64,000 nucleotides of DNA from Quillaja saponaria (lineage: Eukaryota > Streptophyta > Magnoliopsida > Fabales > Quillajaceae). Made by a program: the position numbers and the translations under genes. Location: positions 30,749,235 to 30,813,234 of the forward strand of contig CM055607.1 in the NCBI GenBank assembly GCA_029379385.1, in the 5' to 3' direction. Positions 23,731 through 37,291 of this stretch are shown in pieces; positions within the stretch are counted from its first letter, which is position 1; the number at the start of each line of letters is the position of its first letter. The notes beneath the pieces were generated by a model. That model saw only the letters and a program-made list of their open reading frames with translations, did no database searches and was not told where the DNA came from.

Positions 23731-24843
23731 TTTCATAAATCCCTTTAAAGAGGTCCAAAAAAAAAAAGAAGGGAGTTAATTTCATAAGATCTACAAAGTT
23801 TTCAAAAATATAAATTAATTGAAATATAAGTAAACAAGTATGTAATAGATAAAATTAAATAATTAAAATTTCCACCACCTAGCGTATTGCTATACATCTA
23901 AACGACAAACAAATGTTGAAAATTGTAATGTTTCCATTAGTAGCAGCGTGGGAATAGAATCATAATTCATTCTCCATGTAAAAAATAAAATAAAAAAATC
24001 ATAATTCACGGCTGTAAGCAGTTATGCCATTTGTCTGGAATGAGAAAAAAGAAAAACACTTGATAGCTCATTGTGTGTATTAAGTTTGATCCCATTTTAG
24101 AATTAACATTTTAACGGTCAGAATTATTGAAAGTCATTTTTAACTGGGAAGCCAAAAATAAAAAAAATGAAATTTTTGAGAGAAAGAATATTTAATGTTT
24201 CACATGCACCATTTATTTTGAATGACAATTGTATCGGTAAGATCGAGCGGTCAGCTATTTAATTCAACATGATTCAATTTTCCTTTTATATATTTACCTC
24301 AAATCATATTTAGTTGAGCCTCATAAGGAATAAATTGGAATTAATTCACAAATAAATATTAGAAAACATGTGAAATATTAAGAGAAAAGATATATAAGTT
24401 GAGTCTTATTTAGGCTAGATTGGTCTTCTTCTAATTAAATTGAATTTTCTTTTATTTTGTATTGAATCGTTTTTAAATTGAATTAAATTTTAATAAAATT
24501 AAATCCAATTGATCTATTAATTATAATCCAATTCATTGTGGTTCCACCATTTACCCTCATAAAAAAAATTATTTATGCAAATAATAGAATCCAATAAAAA
24601 AGAAAGAATAAAGTATAATTAAAAGGAATTATCTTAGTATATATGCAAGGAACAAAATAATTGAAGTCTAAATAATATGCTAGACCTCTTAGAAGCTAGA
24701 TAATGCATAACTTAGGCTTGAACTTTTTTTTTTTTTTTGATTTAGTGATTTAATTTAGCCATTCAAATATTAAGTATAAATTTATTAATTAACAAATCAT
24801 TATTCAAGGCCGTAAGATATTTAAATTTAAGCCTTTGTCATTT
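23731..24843. other. A+T-rich end of unit 1
   Basis: No gene is seen. It may include the untranslated leader of the copia relic. About 24043-24205 is a stretch that unit 2 lacks (replaced near 48935-48958 by a short repeat of nearby sequence). From 24570 the FUSC upstream block begins and continues into unit 2. A T run lies at 24727-24739. Confidence 0.5.
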
Positions 24844-25455
24844 TAATTGACTCTTTCTTGATCGTCATTTAGTATTTGTCCCCATTGTTGCATTTTGGGA
24901 TTGTTCATTTCATTTGTGTTTCGAGTAAGAGAACCGTTTTTGTTTTCTTCTCTAATTTCAAAATAAAAATAAAAATGTATATATATATATATATATAATA
25001 AATTATTGATGTGGTATAAATTGTTATGATTTATTTATGTTTAGAAGTGATAATGAGCTGTACAAATTAACCTGTGTTATCTAATTAATTAATTACACAA
25101 CATCACATCAATTGAAGATAGTTGTTAGTTGTTCCTTTCTTTTTAAGAAAAATAAAATAAGCTATTGGATAATTAAATAAGAAAGTGATGATAAACAAAA
25201 AAAGAGAGAAAGAAGGTAATAAGGAAATAAAACCAAAAAACAAAGATAATAATAAAAATAATTTAAGATCTAAATTATAACAAATTTCTGTAAAAAAAAA
25301 AAAAAGATAACAGTTAGTTGGACTGATATATATAGTCGTTTGACATCATTTTAATATATGGAAACTTTTATAAACAGAAATAGTTACATTTCCTTATGTA
25401 ATTCGTAAATCCGAGCTTCATGTGAAATAAAAAAAAAAAAAAAAAAACTAGCAAC

Positions 25456-25620
25456 ATATTGGTCTAGCATTCAAGACAGTATTCAAGAAGTGCTTTCTCA
25501 AAAAGATTAAGAGTTAGAGTCCCCTCTCAGATGAGAAACTTTTAACTTCAACCCTGACATATGTACGGTGTGGGTTCTTTTAGATTAGGGTGGTAGTGAT
25601 ATGAGTGTAATATTCATTGC
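25456..25620 (+). mobile_element. Degenerate SINE-like element, unit 2
   Basis: Orthologous-position copy of the element at 586-755, more diverged (starts tattggtctagcattcaaga; box-B-like gagttagagtcccc is kept). Its preceding A run is longer than in unit 1. Confidence 0.38.
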
Positions 25621-26610
25621 CAAAATGTGTGGGGTTCTCTTCTTATATTTTCATTTTTCAATCAAAAACAAAAACAACATATAACATTTATGCATTGTTA
25701 ATGTGTATATAGTCCATGTTAATTAATGGATGACATTTCAATAAATAAAAGTGATTTGTATAACAAATATTTTTTTGGTATGAACACGAGAATTCAAAAA
25801 CTACTTTAAAAAGTCAATGCACAATATTTGATCTTATTTTATCAAAGAACGTAAAGTGATTTAATTTTATAACAAATATTTTTTGGTGACCTTATCTTAT
25901 CAAAGAATCAAATTAGAGTGCCTACGAACAATGTGATTTATATACCAATACAATAATAATTTAGTTGGTAATAAAATCCCTAAACAATTGAATGTGGAAT
26001 CTGTTAGAGCACCTTTCAAAACAAGTTGTACACTTTGGATTTGCGTGTATCAGAATCTGGAAACAAATGGGTGAACCAGAAACTCTGCAAGATGCCAACA
26101 AGATAAATTTTTCTATAGGCACTTAGCAGATATGTGACTACTATTCATGACTGAAGTAACTTGATGCTATATGATGAAAAACATTTCTAACCATGGCTTG
26201 AAAAAGTTGTATATGTTGCTTAAATATAGAAAGTGACTCTATGAATTTATGAACCCCAATCTTTCATGAGATATTTGATACTTGAAAGATTGTAGATTGA
26301 AATTGCACCTTTTGGCACTCTATCTTGAAGTCTTTTATTCAAATCATCTTGCTAATCTTGTACAAGATTTGTGACAATCCAGGTATGTGTTTGTGATAAC
26401 AAAGAGTGTATGTTGGGTTGATTCAGGTATATAAACGATTTTAGGGAGCCTTGTTGTTAATGATACTTTTACAAGAAACATGTCGCTGGTTTAAAATATT
26501 TTTTAAATCATGATAAATTGTATCAGAGCCTACTAAGTATTCAAATTTATATGATTAGTTTAGTAGGTGCTATGTCTCACATTGGATTTAGATTATCTCT
26601 ATATCTCTTA

Positions 26611-26819
26611 GGGTTTATTTGGTGTATCGTATAAGATTCAATAGTGTCAACTTATACAATATGTTAGACAATATAGTTGTACTGTTGCATTATCTTTTCC
26701 CTCCACATTGTGTAGTTTAATATTGTCGGGTATAGTATAAGAGGGGATCAACTATACAAGGGCCAACCAAATAGTTTTATACTATCATATCATTTTTACA
26801 CAATGCTCCAAACAAGCTA
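26611..26819. mobile_element. Tourist-like MITE, unit 2
   Basis: 209-bp element flanked by TTA at 26608-26610 and 26820-26822, the same insertion as at 1747-1955 and identical to it by eye. Confidence 0.7.
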
Positions 26820-27724
26820 TTAATATTTATTTGGTTATAAGTTTTGTTAGATAGCTATTTTATTTCGGGGTTTAAGGTCTGATGTATGAAAAAAATAAAA
26901 TTCAAACTATGATAATTCATTTTTAGACAGTAGTAAAGTACTCTCAACCAATGTCAATACTAATAAAATATGCTGAAGATGGAATTCACGAAAGAGTATA
27001 TAGTGGAAACACTCAAAATTCTCAAACCGATTAAGACATAACTTTGAAGTTGACATTTTTATAATGAATAGGTCATGAAATATTTCTTAGTACTACAAAT
27101 TTCAATATGTGATACAAATTGCATTATATAACAAAGGAATTCGGACCAACCTAGCAACATGATATGTAACAAAACTATGCGTGGTTCAATAACTACCACA
27201 GTGTCACATCATGCAATATATCTCTTGGATGTGAAAGTGTTTTCTTATAAAAGTGTTAACACCAAAAAATGTGTAAGGTATGAGCCAAATTCATTTAGGT
27301 TTATTTGATGATTTTTTATTAGTTGAGCGCTAACTCAGCTAATGAACTAGGTTGGCTAATTGAATTTGGACTTATTCAAATTATGTCAATTGGGTTAAGA
27401 CCAATTTCGTAGGTCACTTAGTTACTAAAATCAAGCCATATCCAGTATCTTTATTCAAAAATATTGAAGGATAATGACATGGTTTTAAATTCCTTTGAAA
27501 TATGGATTTTCGATTAGGATCTCAACTGAAAGGATAAAGCTATAGAGAACTGTTTAAAGGTGAAGATAAAGATAAGACCTATTCAAACTGGTTCAAATTT
27601 GGTCTTTCAACAAGCCTGGACACTTATTGGGCTTATGGACTTATTGAAGCGAAATTGGATCAATCAGCTACCTGGAATTATTGGATCTATTGAGTTATAC
27701 CAAGTTAAAAGCAATCTGGTGCAC

Positions 27725-30045
27725 TGTCATAATCCGGTATCGTAAAATCAGGTTTACATAATGCATAAATCTTAGTTATAAAAATAAACAAATTAAATAA
27801 ATAACAATGTAATTGAACATGTTATGACTCGATAGTTGAACATACATTTTAGAATGTTCGTATGTAACTTGTCGTGACTAAGTGAATCAAATTTTTGTTT
27901 ATTTTTTTAATCAAGAAAAAAAAATAAAGTGATTAGAGAATTTATTTCCGTCACCTTATTGATAGATTTGGAATTAGATTTCACTTTACGTAAATAGTAT
28001 TAGTAAGTAAAGCTAGTATGTGTATATAATAAATTAGAAAATAATAATGGTAATGACTATATATATATATATTTAGAATTAAATCCATACCACAAATATT
28101 TTAAAGTTTGACCCTTGACTTGAATTTTTTTTTCTACAAACCCTTGGCTTATTTGTTTGTGTGGCCGGTATTGCTCTTTATTTTTTTGCTGCACCAACCT
28201 TTGTCTTTTGGCAGCTTGTTTTCCCCTGTTTCCCGATTGTTCTAGTCCTTCATTCTCCATTCTGTTTTCTCTTATCTGGCCATGAAATTCCTCATTCTTT
28301 TGTATATTGGTTAGTCCTCATCAACATATGAAGTTCAGCTATAGCAGACTATGTAACTCATGGAGCCATGACATCGCGCTTAGTGGATGTAGTGAACAGA
28401 GTTTTTCTCCTTCCATATCATGATATTTGTCTTCTTTTTTCCTTTGCCGTTGGGTGGTCCTTTTCAAGCTTTGAAATTTCAACTTGTTGTAGCCTTGGAA
28501 CTACCTTGAATTCTCTATTTTCAGTTCCCTTGCTACCCTGTTTTAGATTGTTGTTGGGGGGTGATGAAATTGGTTCTGTTAGAGCTACAAATAGCCTCCC
28601 TTTTTTTCCTCCCTCAAAATGGTGGCAACCGTGTTGTAGTTAAGTAGGTAAAATAAGATGAATGTTAAGGGATAAATAGGGTGGAATATCTAGGTGTATA
28701 TATAGAGATCTACATATGTACCTATCCAAGAAAATTAAAGCATTCCTTAAGATATTCGATAAATATTAAAAGAAATTAACCTTCAATTAGTATGTTATAT
28801 ACATGTATACGTGTAAAATTAAGGACTCATGGTGTTAGCTATAAAGTGATTATTTTAAATAATATATAAATTTATGATTTCAGTTCAGGATCTTAATGTG
28901 GGCCTAATGAGACGCGTGAACGCACATGTAAGTGATGAATGAAATCGGTTAAAGGTGAGTGGTTAACTATTATCTTGGGGGCTAGATTATTATGTATAAT
29001 TGTATGTGTATTTGAATAGATGTGCAAGTATAGTGTTTCAGTGATTTATTGGAATTATGTTGTTTGATATTAGTTGTGATTGATAAGGGCCAACAAAGTA
29101 AGATTTTTTTGAGAAATGATTTTTATTTTCGAAATTGAAATCCAGGCACCTTGGATATTTGATATGAAATACTTTGATTCTGAAAATTGTATTAAAGAAA
29201 TGAGTGCTCAACCCTAATGGGATGGATTGTGTATGGAGAACTAACCTGTTGTGTGGGCATGTAAATGCTCGGTAGGAGGAGATACTGTTGTGTAAGGCTG
29301 AGTTCTTTTGGCCCTTTGCTTGCTTTGTATGTTTTGATTGCCTTGATTGTTTTAAATAGATTATTACAGTGTACTAATTGAAATGTGTTAGCCAAGTTTT
29401 ATATTTCCGTATTTGTATATGTATAATCTTAGTAGTTTTTGAAATATATAACATGTTGATTTTAATTGATAATATATTCTATACGTGTATTGGGTAATGC
29501 CAGTACCCTTTTGGTACAATTTTTCACTCACGGAGTTTGTAAGATTCATCCCTCTTATGTGGTTATTTTTTAGTAACAGGATCTCGAGGATGAAGGTTAC
29601 CAATAATGAATTTTGTCGAGTGTTTGGCAGCAAGGTAATTTTTCTGAATCTCAATCTTGAAGTCAAAAGATAAAAGTTTACAGTCACATTAGAGCTATGA
29701 CGTTCCTGGTCTTATGTGGGGTAATAGTTTAGTTAATTGATATTATAATGAGAATCGGAGCAGAGCTCCTTGTTGTCTTTGTTGTTGTAGTTGTTATTGT
29801 ATAACAATGGTAATGTGTTTTTAAATTTTATAGACATGTTCCACTTTATAGGAACCTTTGTCGAATATTTTAATAAATTGTTATAAATTTCAGTAAACAA
29901 ATTTTTTTTAGCTAACTCATGTTTTATAAAATTTATTTTTTTCTCTTTAGTTAGTGTCGTGTTCGTTTCTTGTTTGAAAGTAAATGTTACGAAGATTTGG
30001 TTATCCATTCATTCGGCCAGTCTTACCTCCGAGAGGGGTGTGACA
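27725..30045 (+). mobile_element. Solo LTR A, unit 2
   Basis: Copy of the LTR at 2860-5178, with the same termini (TGTCATAATCC and GGGTGTGACA) and flanking tgcac (27720-27724) and tgcat (30046-30050). It is 2321 bp and differs from the unit 1 copy mainly by single-base length changes in runs, plus a 3-bp insertion (gat) near 28562. Confidence 0.8.
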
Positions 30046-33000
30046 TGCATTTAGACCACTTCCAACATTAGTTCTTATTTTTAAGGGATCATTGTGATAT
30101 GGGATATCAAAAAACCATTACTTGGATTAGCTTAGGCAAAAGTTGGTTGCTAAAATTTCGAACAAGTCAATTGACAGGGGGCTGTTATTCACTGTGGTTG
30201 TTGGCCACAATCTTATATTAGTGGATATTTGGTTATTACGTTAAGGAATAAAGGCAGATAGACTTAGTGAGTTAACGGCTAGTTTTTCTTAAATAAATAG
30301 GACAATAGTCATCAACACACAACACTCTAGCGTCAAACATACAACAATCCAATATCAATTCAATTCTTATTTACATTCAGCATTTCTTTCCATTGCTTTA
30401 TCGCATTTATTTATCGCTTCCCTTTACAAATTAATGCCCAATAGTTACATTTCAATCGTACCAAACCATTAAGAGCTTTCTTTAGTATCCTAGGAACCCA
30501 TTGTCTAAGAAATAGAGTCCTTTTTTTAGCAAATAACTTGAACGTGAGAATCAAGAGTTGCAAAGTTAACCGAGTCACCTTGGCTGGTCTCTATAGAAAA
30601 ATATTTCCTAAACATAAAGTAAGTTGAATCATTCTATATATGAATCGAAAATGTAATTGGTGTCCAACAATTTACAAAGGAATTAAATGCACACTTGGTC
30701 TCTGTCATCACTCTTCCACGGTGGATGGAACTTCCTCTGGCAAAAGTTACAGGGTACCATGTTATAGCCATTTAGGATTAAACCAGCTGACATTATGTTT
30801 CTGCAGGCAATTCTTGAAATAAACCAATGACTGTTTACACCAACATTTCGAAGTTCAAGGGGTGTCTCTTAATTGGTTAATGTGAGTGGGAGGAGTTCAT
30901 ATATACAAAGCAACAATCTCAGTTCATCCTTCTCTTATTCTCAAGATTTAGGTTAAACTACGTGTCCTTAATACTAAATGAGTCAGTCACATCCGATCAA
31001 ATTGAATTATTTCCATATTGATGTCCACCTGACCTACAAAAGAATACATAACAAATCATCCCACATAAAAGCCCACTCATCACTTTGAAGAAGGAAGGGA
31101 ACTATAGAGCAAACTCAAAATGATTCTTAGGCCCCAAAGCTTATAATAAGACCATTTCCGGCCAGTAGATATGAATTAGGAGTAACATATATATAATCAC
31201 AATACATTAAAAGTAGATAAAAATAAAAAAAAATAAAAAATCAAGTCGGAGACTCATTATTGAGAATATGGTTGGGTCGATCGATTTTGAGCATTTTCCT
31301 GGCCGACCCGCTATAGTCGGTTTGCTAATATTTTCAACCGATATATCAACCGAGCAAGTCAGTCTTTGAAAATTGCCAACTGCAGGAAATTCAGTTGATT
31401 TAGTTTATTTTTTCTCAGTGGAACCTTCAAATCCTCATTTTCAAACCAAGAAAGACAAAACCCAGTATTAAAAAGATAGATCTCAACTTTCAAAATACAA
31501 GGTTTATAAGCAATTACAAAATCAATCGCTATATTGTAGGAGGAGGAACAATGTACATATTGCATTTTCCAAAAACAACAAAAACAAATTCACAAATGAA
31601 AGACAATCAACTCCAGATCTAAAAAAATAAAATCTCTTTAAGCAACAAAAATGGAGGCAAATGACATGGATAAGTAAAACCTCAGTTGAAGAGTTTGAGG
31701 ATGAAACATTCGAGAACTCGTTGCCCAGAGAGAGGGCTGAGAATGAATATGGCTCGAGGTTGTTGAATGCACCATGCAGAAATCAAAAAATTTGTTTGAA
31801 GTGTGAAATGCCAATAAAAGAAAGAAAGAACATATTAAAGAATAAAAAGAAAAGGGTTTGACTATAGGTAAACGGTGGGGTTTGGACTTCTCAATTGTGG
31901 TCCACGTCTTTCCACGTGTCACTCATTCCCTATTGCAAACATGCTAAAGTAAATGCAACACTTGATATATGTTATTTTAGTCGGTTTTGGTTACCGAAAG
32001 CAACATTTTGCAAGGCCAGACTATAAGCCGACAATCAAAATTCTTATTGAAATTACACCCGATTAACTTATTTAATATTTCGGTTGATTTCAATTTTTGT
32101 TGGAAGTGGTCGGGGTTCAAGTCGGCTAACGCCGTGTATCTAGCATCACTTTCTCATATATGATATACCGCCTTCTCTGCATTTTGATTATCATTCCAAC
32201 CTTCCAGATAACAACAACTGGGATAAGTTTTAAAATCTGATCTTAATTGCTTTAAATTGCATGATTTAATATTTTAGAATTTATTTTAACTATTTATTGA
32301 TTTTTGAAAAAATTACATTTTAGTCTAAGTTTTCCTTTTCATATTCCAGTTAGTTTTGCATGTGTAGTTAGGTTGCTTTTGGTTCCATTGAATTGAAATT
32401 GGAATTAGTTAGAATTATAATATACGAGTTTAAATCATATAAAGAATTATAATTGGAATTGTGTTTAAAGTACTTGGTGGTGGTTGTCATTATTTCGAGT
32501 GCTTTCAAACAGTTGGTTGTTGTCGTTTTTTCAGTGCTTCCAACAGTAGTTGTAGTCTTGTTGTCATTAAAAACAAACTTTCTATAATTGATTTTCAAAC
32601 TCATCATGGTTTCAATTCACCTACCTTAATTAGGTTGACCGGGAGTCAAAGTAAATTAGGCTCATAATTTCAGGTCCATAATTTATTCTATCTCCTTATG
32701 TGGGTGAGTTTCCAACTATATTCATTCCAAAACTCATTTGGTTTCGATTCACCCACATTGAATTTGAGAAGAGAGTCGGAGTAAATTAAGTCATTATTCT
32801 AGGCCATCGTTTAGACCATAAGTTATCCTAACTTACTCGTATATCTTTGTGTAATTAACTAGATCAACTTTATTGTGACTATATATATCATTCAATATAC
32901 GATGCAAATGCCTTCCATTATTTTAGCTCCACCGATAGCACAAAAGAAAAAAAAAGAATGTCATCTTACTGCTGTAGTAGCCATATACAAGACAGGTGCT

Positions 33001-33382
33001 TCCCTTGAGGAGCTTCACAGTAATGTTCTCTTCCTTGCATCATTTTTTATAATGACTTAGAAATTGGAGGTTGCAAGAATGTTGTTTCCTTCTTACCATC
33101 GATATTTTCTGGTCCAGTCCTTAATTTTGCTGGAGTTAAACTATGTATAGCATTGCAGATACGCAGATGTCACATGTTTGATACCCATTTTAACATGAAC
33201 CAAGGGTTGGATCAGTTTATTAACAATTGGATGATTTTCTGTGAGATATCATTATCATTTACTGTGGTTGGTTAGTTGTTAGGGAGAAAATCCCTCTTCT
33301 AACATTACTATGAGGTCATGGTGCGAGGTCTGCTATGAATACAGGGCATTAATCTACAGTGAATCTCATACAAATTTGTGCT
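30046..33382. other. Non-coding 3' flank of the unit 2 FUSC gene
   Basis: Counterpart of 5179-8517. The frame at 31661-31861 (66 codons, acidic first half, two CxxC-like cysteines) is open here but stopped in unit 1; I do not recognise it and do not call it a gene. The 377-bp tract shared with unit 3 is present at 32963-33339. Confidence 0.5.
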
Positions 33383-36300
33383 TCATGAAGGGTTCTCCCA
33401 TTTAACTAGTTCTTTTACTTCATTCTCAATCCTTATTGCTTCTTTCATCAAGCTGCTCATGCAGAACGCCAAGCAATTGCATCTGTCAGTAGCAATGCTA
33501 TCAGCTAACAGCCCTGAATGTTGGAGGAAAGACCTTGTAATGCTATCAACCTCTTCATTTCCACTCAACACATCTGCATTTGGATTTCTTCCTAACTCGA
33601 TATCACGAGGGAAGTATTTCTTGATCAACTCCTTTTCCAGGCTGTTTAGTGTGGAGCTAACTTTAGTCCTGAAATCCTCTATGTCCTTATTCATGTTTTC
33701 CTCAACAAAAGTTACTTGAGAACTCTCTAATATCTGTGAGAGACTTTTTGTTGTTTGCGCCACAATGAGTAAGAGAGCTTCCATCTTTAATAGAGATTCC
33801 AGAATCTTTCTGTAAGCACCATAAAATGGCAAGAAACAAAAATTAGGCTCTGACTCAGCTTCTACTATGAACTTTTTTAATTCACTGAGACAGGATTTTA
33901 GCTGCTTCTGGTTTTCTCTCAATGCTGGAGTATTTGGGACAGCCACTTGCCCTTGGCCAGGACTAATAAATGTGCAGTCAATGCAATAACGAAGTGCTCT
34001 CAAGCTTTGGGGAAGTTGAGATTTTGCTAGAGTTGCTGCTCTTGAAGGGTTAAAAAGAATCTCCACTGTGATGAAACAAATGAGTCCGATCGTAGCCTCT
34101 GTGATTCTAGCAATTGCAAACTGACTAGGAGGACCATAATGGTCTCTACCCAGGATCAGTAATGCTCCAATAACTGCTGAAATCCCACCAGCTTTGCCGT
34201 ACATTCTACTATGCATTAGAAAACAAGAGAACACTATCCATGGTAGCAGAGGTAAGAACTCTAAGTAGGCAAATCTTTGGAAAATAAAGCTACAGAGTAC
34301 CCCGTAGACTGATCCCAGTGCTGTTCCTTGTGCTCGAGCATTTGCTGATGTGAATGTTGCATGTCTTCCTGTTTCAAAACTGATAGCAATGGTGAGTCCT
34401 GCCCAGTATCCATTTTCTTTGGTGTATGTCAAACCGAAAAACACGGCAAGACCCAGTGAAAGTGAGCATTTGAAAGCAAAAACTAAATTCTTCTTGGTTG
34501 ATCTTACAACCCTCCAGATCCTTCCAAACCTCCATTCTGTGCAGTCAGGATCCTCAGAAATTAGTGAGTTGTCCAGGAGGGGTTTCATACAGTATTGCAA
34601 GAATGAAGCTGATAAAACTTTAAGTGAAGCAGAAAAGGTCGGGAGATTTTCGTTCCTCAATGTCCCTGGAGCAGTGTTTGCATTAAAAGGAGCAGATGAA
34701 TCAGCATGCTCTGGTTCCTGGATTATTTGTTGTCTCAAATCGAGCAAAACACGTTTGAATTCTTCATCAACAGGGAATGAAAGAAAATAGGTGAGGGCAA
34801 TGTCCATCCCTCTTATTGAAATTTCCATGTCTTGCAACTTTTTCATTTGGTTAACGCAATGAGGTTCAAAGAATCTGACTGGAGGACTTTCCCCCAGCAT
34901 GCCTTCCTGTGTTACCGAAACACAGAATGGAAAAGATTAATAAATGAATGAACATTTTAGCTTATGTATTAGACAAGACTGAGAGCCCAAATGCAAAGCA
35001 ATTTCCTTACCTGGTTAGATTTGATACTCTGAAGAAGCTTTGCTGCTGCTCCAGAGAGGGATTTGGCTTCAGAAATGAAGTTACATGCAGTTATGTTGTC
35101 TGGGGCACAGATGGCATCTCTAAAATGTTTCAATCTCTCAATATATGATTGGCGAGCCTTCCAAACCTGAAAATGAAGTATTATTTACAAAGGGATTGCT
35201 AAATTAGCTGTTTGTTTCCTCTATTTGGGTAAAGCTCATTGGTTACCATTTTTTTTATTGCTAAACACATTTCTTTATCGTTTGAAACATGTCACTAAAT
35301 TCGATGAGTATAGTCATAAAAAAATTTGACATCTCAATTTTTCACACATTATAATATTTTTTTTATTATCTTAAATATATTATTTTTTATTCCATTTTTT
35401 AGTATTTTCTTAATTTCTTTTCAAAAAATTTAAAATTCATTATTGGTGAGCATTAAATGATTGTTTTATTATTATTTTTAATTTTATCTTAATTTGATTA
35501 TTTTACAAAAATTTTAAAAATACATATTGCAGAATATCAATGATATGATTATTTTTCTTTTTCCTAAATTTTTATTTTTTTAAATATTTTTATGTGGTTA
35601 CCCACCTTGAAATAAAATTTTATGAATATGTAAAAAAATATTAAGTTCTTCACAAGATTCATAACTTTTATCTCATAATATGTAATGATAAAAAATAAAA
35701 ATGGAAAGGTAAAAGAAAATAAAATTTCATGTTAGTTAATATTCATCTTAAACAGTTAATTTGTGATATAATCAATAAATGCTGAAAATGAAAAAAAAAA
35801 AAAAAAAGACAGATTAAGAGAAAAAAAAGATATTTGTAAAAATATTGGTATGTTACTATTTTTTGATGACTATACTCACCAGTTTTATGTTGATTGCCTC
35901 AAATAATATAAAAAAATAAAAATAAAGATAAGTGCCTATTTTGACAAGGAGTATTAAGTTGAAATTCTTAAATGATAGTTAATTCTATTAATAATAATCT
36001 TCATATTAAACATGAGTTAGGCTTAAATTTTTTTGGTAAAATAACATCATTTTTCATTTTCTTATTTGTTGAAATTAGAAGAGAGATGACAATTAATTTG
36101 AGTTTAAAATTTTATTCACTCATACGAGAACATAGTTGCTACTAAAAGTTAAAAATAGAAAAAACAGGAATTCAAAATTTTAAATTTATAGCTCGATAAT
36201 CTATCGGTCTAGTGATATCAACTCTAATACCTTGTTAGTCTAGTGATATCAATTCTACTACCTAGTTAGTATGATTTTACTCTGATTTATAAGTTTCCTT

Positions 36301-36971
36301 TTATATGTAAACTTATACATACTTCCTAATTAATCTTTGTTGGCCACTTATATAGTGATATTCCATGAAAAAGACTGACATCAAGGAGCTCTTTCCATGG
36401 AATTAATATTGCAGAAGTAGTACTAAATGAATGAGTTATTAATTACCTCATAATAGGCTAGACGAGGGTACGGAAACAACATAGCCAGGACAGAAGCCAA
36501 GGCACCTAGTGCTGTACTTGATGTCACATGAATTGGGTGCATCACAACTCCAGTTTCTGCACCATGGATTATGGTACCCACGTACACAATCACTAAATTT
36601 CCAAATGCAATTCGTTTACACATCAAGTTGCTCGATTCCGGCAACGCCACCACAAAAGCACTCATCGCCACAGCCCACGCCGCCAGACAGTTGGTGAACT
36701 GAGCAGGTCCGATCACCCAAAGACCAAATATGGAAAGAGTCATGACCTGAAAAATGGCATAAAGTACATTCCAACAACCTCTAAGGGTGTCTCCAAGTGT
36801 TGCATCCGACACAATTAAGATTGTTGTCACGTATGAGAAAGCAGGATACTCTAGTAACCGCCGGACCGGTGGTGGGCCGTAGAGGGTGGTGCAACCCACA
36901 ATTGTGCATGCTAGGGCAGTGCGTAAGGCTGAGACTAGACGCATTCGCCACAGCTCTTTTCTTTGGTCCAT
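33383..36971 (-). CDS. FUSC / AaeB-like aromatic acid exporter, intact (734 aa)
   Basis: Minus strand, three exons: 36971-36447 (175 codons), 35166-35011 (52 codons) and 34906-33383 (507 codons plus stop). All introns are GT-AG and the exons join in phase 0. The start MDQRKELWRMRL is the first ATG of exon 1. Residues about 12-170 form a membrane block of about six helices with GCTTLYGPPPVRRLLEYPAF and VMHPIHVTSSTALGALASV. A soluble stretch follows (about 176-360). A second membrane block (about 363-515) has GYWAGLTIAISF, ARAQGTALGSVYGV and GRDHYGPPSQFAIARI, matching the FUSC_2-type core. The last ~220 residues are soluble and probably helical. The family is related to bacterial AaeB exporters and to plant ALMT channels. 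The plant substrate is not known, and the efflux role is inferred from the family. It lacks ten codons that the unit 3 gene has. Confidence 0.93.
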
Positions 36972-37291
36972 AGGTGTGGTTGTTTTTTTGTATATATTAA
37001 TACTGAGTTAGGTAAGAAAGACAAGAAAAAAATGCGTAATTTGAGGGAGTTTGATTTTTGTTCGCAATTGCAATTCTAGTATTTAAACTAAAATTAACTG
37101 TCCAAATTACTAGTGGAATATTCTTTTTTAAGGATGGCCGGTTAACCTTAAACATAAATCACTGTTAACTTCGTATAAAAGAAAAGTTGTAGTTCTTAAC
37201 CAAGAAAGTAAGAAAAGTAGTTTTAATTATACATTTTTTTTTTTTTGGTATTGCGCACGTTGCATAACAAATCAATAAAGAATTACTTTCA
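36972..37291. other. 5' flank of the unit 2 FUSC gene
   Basis: Probable promoter and 5' UTR on the minus strand, nearly identical to 12109-12429. The T run near 37234 is shorter here. The tatata run near 36992-36998 is too close to the ATG to be a convincing TATA box. Confidence 0.45.

Larger units (their letters stand above)
1..24843. repeat. Tandem segmental duplication, unit 1
   Basis: This is the first unit of a head-to-tail array with a period of about 24.8 kb. Landmarks recur in unit 2 at an offset of 24843 to 24878, including both solo LTRs, the FUSC gene, the truncated FUSC copy and the copia relic. From about 1.3 to 16 kb the two units differ almost only by indels in mononucleotide runs; toward the right end scattered substitutions appear. 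The left edge is the window edge, so the true unit boundary and any further upstream units are unknown. Tandem duplication is read directly; whether it is real or an assembly duplication cannot be decided from the sequence. Confidence 0.95.
24844..27724. other. A+T-rich intergenic head of unit 2
   Basis: Same content as 1-2859: the end of the FUSC upstream block, a SINE-like element and a Tourist-like MITE. The first ~1 kb carries many differences from unit 1 and unit 3, whereas from about 25852 onward it equals unit 1 apart from run-length indels. No gene is visible. Confidence 0.6.

Noticed and set aside
20080..24600. Long terminal repeats flanking the copia relic
   Set aside because: Sequences on either side of the coding remnant (20085-20500, 17003-17497 and 23731-24300) do not match each other by eye.
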